A stretch of 64,000 nucleotides of DNA from Chiua virens (Eukaryota; Basidiomycota; Agaricomycetes; Boletales; Boletaceae). Of this stretch, positions 58,201 through 64,000 are shown one piece after another (position 1 is the first letter of the stretch; each line of letters starts with the position of its first letter). Below the pieces are notes generated by a model. The model did no database searches. It had not been told where the DNA came from and saw nothing but the letters and a program-made list of their open reading frames with translations. The translations under genes were made by a program, and so were the position numbers. Location: the NCBI GenBank assembly GCA_019787685.1, contig JAHNUO010000003.1:186001-250000 (forward strand), read 5' to 3'.

Positions 58201-61200
58201 CATTCAATGCCCTCTCTTGTATGATGTTGCCCGGGCCACTGGCCCTTTTTTCAGGCGCCCACTCCAGTATACGATCAAGGCACATTTGGACCATTGGCAA
58301 TCAAGACTACCCTGGTAATTGAATGCCATCCCTCCGATTTCTAATTCATTGAGTGGACCCACAATGTCGGATCGACGATCCGTATGACGTTCAGATAAGT
58401 TTGTCGCTTGTCATTTGACGTCTGGTCGACGTTGGCACGATGTGTCGCAGCACCCAGTGGCGGGGACCACTGTCACTTGTCGATGAAACTATGCCCAATG
58501 GACGATGCCAACGAGACGACCCGTGGCGTTGTACCCTGACCGAAACTCTCTTTTACACTTTGAACCCCTTCAGAGGTTGCTTGGCGTCTCCGATCAGGGG
58601 AGGTCCAAGCCACTGAGGTAAGTAGGTGATATAGACGTCACTCAAGAACGCTTGGCCTTCAGGTATTGCCCGTCATGCATTCATGACCCACTCGCCTTCG
58701 ACGCACTAGCCAAGCTGAGAACCTCACGGAGGCCGTCGTATGATACAGGCAGGGCCCTTGCAGCCCTGTGGTGCGTAACAGTATGTAGGGTACGTGCTGA
58801 CGCCCAATCGTGCCCGATGTGTCGACGCCGTCCACTGGCATACGACATCCCGTCGTCATCACCGTCTGCACAGTATGCATAGTGTATGGCTGTATCACGT
58901 ACGTAAATGATTCATAAAATGCAAATTTTTTTCAAGGGCGTCGCATAGGAGGTACGACATCATGTCCGAGCGGACGACTATACCCCACATATCATGATTG
59001 CGTTTTGAAATCTTGATTGACTGGTGGACATTTGCAGGGTCGGACGGCATCACGACTACCCTGCCGTGACGGGCCTCTTTTCCCCCGCCTCACCTGCCCG
59101 GATCTTTGTGACCACCGTGACGACGCCACTGGAGTGTATGTAATACAACGAAGAGGTGTATATGTACTTAGATATCGATAAGTATCGATATGGTACGGCA
59201 GATTGATGCGGCAGACGGCGACTTTGCTGGATCGAACGAATGTATCTCAAGGGCATGCCTCACCGAACCAAGATTTTTTTTCCTTGCAATACCTCCGTGT
59301 CCGATGCATCTTTTCTTGTCCGTCGTTCTGATCACAGCCAAGTCGCCGTTTGGATCGTTTTGGTCGCGATCTAGCCTCTTGTCCGGATGCGGTGTTTTTA
59401 TTTTGGATTTGGGCGCGGATGGGCATGTGTGTGCGCCGCGTGAGCAGCATCAAAATGGACGCGCGTCTAATGAGACGTTCTGGATCAGGTCGCCGTGCGC
59501 ATCGACTTGACGGTGTGGTCGAGACGGCGATCCCGGTAGTCACGCGACTGAGGGAGCATATCAACACCGTTCGATGCAAAACAGGACCATGTGATAGGCT
59601 GTCCGGATACCTGGACACCATGCGTTCGTGCATCGCCCCATGGGTTGTGAACCGCCAAGTAGACTGCACGAGGGGCCAGGGATGAACGCTCACCCTGGTC
59701 GTCTATCGGTTCGATGGTCTCGCGATATTGGATTGGTTGAATCTACGGCACAGAGGGAAACCCGAGTCGCACGGCCTCTGCAAAAAGACTGCTGTGATGG
59801 ACTTCCGTTGGTATCATGGGGATACCTAGACACCGTGCATCATGCATCGCCCCGTGGTTCGTGAAGCACATTAGGGTGTGCACGGGGCAGGAGGGTCGGG
59901 AGTTAACCCTGGTAGCCTGTAGATAAGATGGTCTTGCAGTGGATTTGAATCCGCGGTAACCCTCTTATCAGCGACCGTCGGGACTGGCACACCTTCGACG
60001 ACGCACGCGAACGCCTCGTGCGTCGTACCTTGACCCACTCGCAAACGCCAATCGTCCACTCGAAAGTCAATCATGATGTATGGCGTGCCACCGAGTGGCG
60101 TTCACAGGTTCCATAATGGCATACAAGTCATACAGTCTATCGTGCGCGAACGTCGAACGTCGTCGTCGCGGAGGCACCGCATAGGCATGTCGGAGTTGAA
60201 CTACGACGCACGTTCAGTTCCAACTCACAAGCTTCGCGTACGCCGTATGAAATGTTCATTTCATGACTGCGACCGTCACTGCCACGCACCGCCAACTGTA
60301 ACTTATCCTCGGATTCTTGGGATGTCTCCAATGCAAGGGTAGTCCGTCCTCGTGTGTCTCCCTGAGGATTGAAGCTCAGGGCGAGCGGAAATGGGTTGGT
60401 TCATAGAACACCGAGCATGCTGGTGATTTGGAGCGCGTTCGTAAACGCACGTCGACGCTAAACCTAAGGTTAAACCCCTGTGGCTTCATTTGACACACGT
60501 GACCGACGGATGATATCGATGATAGGTGCTTACCCATGAGAGGCTGGCGCGTTTCGCTTCCGAAAAGCTTCAACTTCTCGGTCTCCACGTTCCCAGTTCA
60601 TGTCCATCGGTTACGGCTTCGTGACAGCAAACCTTGACGAGTCTGGACCACACGCGGAAGGCCGCGATAGACGCATTCGAGTCGCTCTTCTCGGGCCAAC
60701 CAAGGACGCGTTTCAAGTTCACTTGCATGCTCTGCGGGTCAAATCTGACCATACCTAATCTGTCAATGATCGTGGCCAGTGCCTTCTCAGCTTCTGAATC
60801 GACTGACGCCTGAGACCTGCGCTTCATCCCCTTTGTTTTGTCCTCTTTCATTTCCGTTCAATCTCCTCCGATTGGCTAATCTGGATTTGACGGGGTCGCT
60901 CGAAAGAAGACCATAGCCAGTGGCGTGGTGGCGCCAACTAGGCGTACGTACAACGCCCGTCCATTTTTTCCCATCATCAACGATCGATCCGTGGCCCTTG
61001 GAACCACCGTCCACGCGTCGCAGTGGTTGGATAGGCGTAGGGAGACAGGACGGCCTGAGTCACGGTGGACGCGAATCTGAAGCGATAGGCTAAGGTACGT
61101 ATGACTCATTGACTCGGAGTACTTGCCGAGGTTTCGGCCGACGAGTTGGTTCCGAGCATGACGGACGTGCGCCCGCTCACTTGCCCACTTGCCTAGATTA

Positions 61201-61606
61201 TGTCGGGCATCGCGGGTCTAGACACGCCTCGAGGACAGGGGCGATCGTGTTCACGTGCGCTGTAGGGGCGATCCTGACCTCGAGGAGGGCCTCGTGCCAA
61301 ACAATGGAGGTCTTTTCTGGTTCTGACGTTCGTTTGTGTGATCATTCTTTGCGCCAAGATCACGATGCACGCCACAAATGATGGTCTGCATCCTTATTTG
61401 CAGGCTACTAATCACAATAATGTACATGGATAGAATTACATTGGACCAAGGACCAAAAACGAGTCCCGCAAGAGACAACAAGACAAATCACCAGCCCTTC
61501 TATCGTGAACAAGAAAAGCAAAAGAAACGAGCCCCACAAGATTATTAGCAAGATAAATCGTTAAGTTCGTACACAGCGCAAACAAGTAAAATGTGACCAG
61601 CCTCAA
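55245..61606. other. 6.4-kb gene-poor region
   Basis: No recognisable domain. Among the frames, the minus-strand one at 60851-60570 (93 codons, with EAEKALATIIDRLGMVRFD) has the most protein-like composition, but it lacks partners. A worn 215-bp direct repeat lies at 59.6-59.9 kb. Several short motifs recur, but no transposon ends were found. Confidence 0.4.
59600..59870. repeat. Degenerate direct repeat, about 216-bp spacing
   Basis: The segment 59603-59650 (ggatacctggacaccatgcg, then catcgccccatgggttgtgaa) recurs at 59819-59864 (ggatacctagacaccgtgca, then catcgccccgtggttcgtgaa). Each copy is followed within 60 bases by gcacgggg/cacgaggggc-aggg and aaccctgg/caccctgg. The copies are clearly related but worn. 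Confidence 0.7.
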
Positions 61607-63003
61607 TCAAGGAACATTTTGCGCCATGCCTGCCTGCGAGCCAGTTGAGACCGCACGACACGTGGCACAGACAGAGTTTAGAATTTTTGGAGGGTTGCAC
61701 TTCTCCAAATTCCAAAGCTTGTCCTTCAACTCGGTGATGACCGCCTCCAACTCGGCGATTCGCTCCTTCTTGGCATTGTTTTTGAGTGTCAGCGCATTCT
61801 TTTCGCGCTCGAGGGTTGCAATGTAGTTGGGGGCTTCGTATCGACTAAAGTTGTTCGAACACGTGCGGATGCGCTCGAACGCCTCTTGGAAGTCGGTGAT
61901 GTTCCTTGCGATACATTCGCCGACTGTGAATGTGGTGGATGAACGTTGAGAATCAACCGGGGAGGGAGCCTGGAACGACGAGGGGCCATCGACGAAGGGG
62001 TTGTCCTATGGCGAGTGATCAGCAGCGCTCGCGAATCCACATGCCACTGACGAACCTCATCTAAAATGGGCGGGTCCCATTGGGGAATGGCCCGTCCTTT
62101 ACCTTTACCATTGCATCGCGTCGGGGAGGCAGGTTCTGGCGCGGAATATGCCTCGACATGCTTCGTGTGTTGCTCTGCGGACTGGGGCGGCGTCAGCAAT
62201 GCAGATGAAGAGGGTTCACCAAATCGGTCTCGCTGAGTGATCGCCAAAGAAGATGATGGTTTCTTGGGAGTAGACGGTGCCACGCTCGACTGGGATCCTT
62301 GGGTGGGATCCAACCCGAGGAAACTGACATATTCTTCTTTTCCACCTTCAGGTGCCCGTTTCCGAAACAGCGGAAAGTGCGGGCTTTTCTTCGGCCTGCT
62401 TGATGCCGTGCGTAAATGGAAGTTCATCAAATTGTGCTGGGACGGCAGGCTGAGCCTGCGGTGGTCGGCGGGCTGAGAGGTCTTGCTCTCGGACGCGCAG
62501 GCCTTTTTTGATGTTTTCCACACGAGCTCTCCTTTCGGGCGTGTCCGCTGACAGGACTGTCGCGGGGGATGTTTGTGGCACGACCATCTGTCCCAAAGTC
62601 TTCTGGACGTTTTCGCTTGGCAGGCGTGGCAGGACTGGCCTGCGGGGTGCAGAGACCGGTTGGTGGAACGTGCCGAGTAACCGCGGGTGAGGCCACTGGT
62701 TTCATAAGAATGTGATGGAAGGAAAAGTAAAGGCGCGTACTAAATATGGGGTCATCTACCCAATCTGATATAGGGGTATGATCAGTATGCGGCAAATAAA
62801 TGGATCCGGCTGAAACTGACAAAAGAAACGGCACTGTTTATCCGGTGGTCGGCCACAAGTGTAAAACTCGCTGTCATGGAGGGTGAGCCTCCTATTCGAA
62901 CGGGGGTGAAAGACACCTACCGACCGGGATTCTTCAGGGTGCCACTGACCTGCCTTTCGGCTTGTTCGCCATGCTTGCAACGGACGATTTTGTCTGGGCC
63001 CAT
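61607..63003 (-). CDS. GRF-type zinc-finger protein with C-terminal coiled coil
   Basis: Five exons: 63003-62921, 62870-62821, 62764-62741 (24 nt), 62695-62056 and 62005-61607. They give 397 aa once two single-base lesions are removed. The N-terminus is a zf-GRF split over three exons: RCKHGEQAERQ, KNPGREFYTCGRPPDKQC and FF..WVDDPIF, the pattern of GRF fingers that bind single-stranded DNA or RNA in TOP3A, APE2 and NEIL3. A Pro/Ser-rich middle follows, then a heptad-rich segment (EREKNALTLKNNAKKERIAE, LEAVITELKDKLWNLE) likely to form a coiled coil. The tail carries a single CATC pair. Lesions are in the T run 62610-62613 and the C run 62355-62357. The gene is head-to-head with PSMG4 over 121 bp. 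A role in DNA repair or RNA handling is inference. Confidence 0.82.
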
Positions 63004-63124
63004 TGGATTCGTAGACTGTATTCTTGTCGAGGGCATGGTTGAGTTTTTGCCGAGAGGCTCGGAGACTCTAGCGTATACGATGCATTATTATGTCACGTGA
63101 GGAGGTTCTTGTACCTGGACTACG
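63004..63124. promoter_or_regulatory. 121-bp bidirectional promoter region
   Basis: This is the whole space between the divergent ATGs of the GRF-finger gene (63003, minus) and PSMG4 (63125, plus). Both promoters must share it or extend into the neighbouring gene. No TATA box is obvious. Confidence 0.6.
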
Positions 63125-63601
63125 ATGGCGACGATAACAGTGAGGACGAAATACATTGCACCGGCTGAGCCAACGTTCCCGGCACTGGCGGTGCAGATCA
63201 CACGGCTGGTGGGCTCGTACATGGTGTGGGTGGGAGTGACAGAGGAGACGGCAGAGACGGTGGAAAATGCGCCGCTGTCAGGGTCGCTGTGCAAGGACTG
63301 GGCGTGTGCGATGCCGGGCATGGGTGGGAGTGCGGTGAGTAACGCGGTGGGGTGGTGATCACTACTGAGCATCGCGCAGACGGCGACGACGCTGTATCGG
63401 ACATCAGGTTCATCAGACGTTGCGTATTCGATGTCACAGCGACTGGGTGGGTGTCGGCGATGTCCACTAGTAAACAGCTCTCAGATATTTACAGCGAGAC
63501 GGCTGAACAAGCCAGTGTTTCTGTCTGTGGATGTTGCGAGCACACGGGTGATTTTGGATGCGGAGCGGTGTATAATTGAGATGATTTTGTCACTAGACTA
63601 G
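63125..63601 (+). CDS. PSMG4: Proteasome assembly chaperone 4 (PAC4/PSMG4)
   Basis: Exons 63125-63334, 63380-63446 and 63495-63601 give 127 aa with consistent phases and no lesion. The fold-defining pattern of PAC4 is present: the strand GSYMVWVGV, the loop DWACAMPG, the segment TATTLYRTSGSSDVAYSMSQ, then QRLARRLNKPVFLSVDV, ending RCIIEMILSLD. The length matches the family (about 120-130 aa). PAC4 pairs with PAC3 (yeast Poc4 with Irc25) to guide alpha-ring assembly of the 20S proteasome in the cytosol. Confidence 0.88.
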
Positions 63602-63743
63602 GTTGAACCGACCCTTAACCGACATATACCACTGACTTGCTTGGTCTCTTGCTCATCGTTCACGACGACGACCAACGCCTATTTTTTTGTTCGACACACG
63701 TCTCGCAGCGATTATTAACACGACGGCGTGCGAGTCTGAGCAT

Positions 63744-64000
63744 GTCGGAACCAGAACTCGCCTACATGAACAACGCCAACGACGACTTTGATCTTCCCCG
63801 CTGGCAGACTCAGGCTCATCTCGAGCCCCTCTCCTCCTCCGCCCAGGCTGCCCAGGCTGCCGCCAGAGCGTCCTATCTCTACCCCGCCGCACCGCCCCCG
63901 CCCCCGCAGTCACTGGTGCCGGTGAACACCCAACCCCGCGCTCACCACTCGCCCGGCTCGTCCAGACAACCCCGCATCGCACATCTGCTCGATCAGGACA
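63744..64000 (+). CDS. 5' end of an unknown gene, cut by the window edge
   Basis: The ATG at 63744 opens a frame that stays open to the last base. It reads MSEPELAYMNNANDDFDLPR, then an Ala/Ser-rich stretch (SSSAQAAQAAARASYLYP), a Pro run and PRIAHLLDQD. The composition suggests the disordered N-terminus of a larger, probably nuclear protein. The domain that would identify it lies beyond the window. Confidence 0.7.

Noticed and set aside
58652..58882. Cys-rich frame (SCPMCRRRP) suggesting a RING finger
   Set aside because: Only one CxxC pair sits in a plausible position. The remaining zinc ligands and family spacing are missing.
59925..59985. Possible tRNA T-arm (ggatttgaatcc) on either strand
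   Set aside because: The five-base stem does not pair in either orientation, and no D-arm, anticodon arm or acceptor stem can be drawn around it.

Overview
The window looks like nuclear DNA of a mushroom-forming basidiomycete (Agaricomycetes). Genes carry many short GT-AG introns, mostly 40-70 nt. Several products belong to lineages typical of, or shared within, this group: a fungal CSL factor, a WW-MyTH4-RhoGAP protein, an ESA1-type acetyltransferase, an F-box protein, and an NB-ARC/TPR NLR. No tRNA, rRNA, CRISPR array or complete transposon was recognised. Gene models were built by hand from splice signals and from reading-frame agreement. For most of them the exon lengths sum to a multiple of three, once the single-base lesions described below are allowed for.

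Layout. 1-3.0 kb: no gene, one 104-bp direct repeat. 3.0-15.0 kb: housekeeping block with a DUF218 protein (-), a C2H2/Zn2Cys6 transcription factor (-), an HDHD5/CECR5-type HAD hydrolase (-), a 6PGDH-like oxidoreductase (+) and the RhoGAP (+). 15-29.9 kb: accessory region with an intact NLR (22.2-25.4 kb), a deletion-derived NLR pseudogene (18.7-19.4 kb), duplicated 5' flanks, a displaced NB-ARC scrap and an F-box gene with an in-frame stop. 30-31.4 kb: HMG-box factor. 34-36 kb: a decayed flavin monooxygenase. 36.6-37.4 kb: a secreted Kre9/Knh1-type GPI protein. 37.4-42.9 kb: gene-free, with degenerate tandem repeats. 43-50 kb: ESA1-like KAT, a membrane protein and CSL. 53.6-55.2 kb: a conserved-looking unknown gene. 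55.3-61.6 kb: gene-poor. 61.6-64 kb: a GRF-zinc-finger protein, proteasome assembly chaperone 4, and the start of an unknown gene.

Two themes stand out. First, the NLR neighbourhood is a small tandem family in which one copy kept a complete ORF (predicted 956 aa: helical N-terminal domain, NB-ARC, TPR-like C-terminus), while its neighbour lost the whole NB-ARC. Second, six otherwise coherent genes, including ones expected to be important (ESA1-like, CSL), need removal of one base at nine places in total to restore a conserved or coherent frame. Every one is a +1 event in a run of identical bases. Residual assembly insertion errors explain this better than true pseudogenes. It also means the broken genes here should be judged by how many lesions they carry and of what kind.
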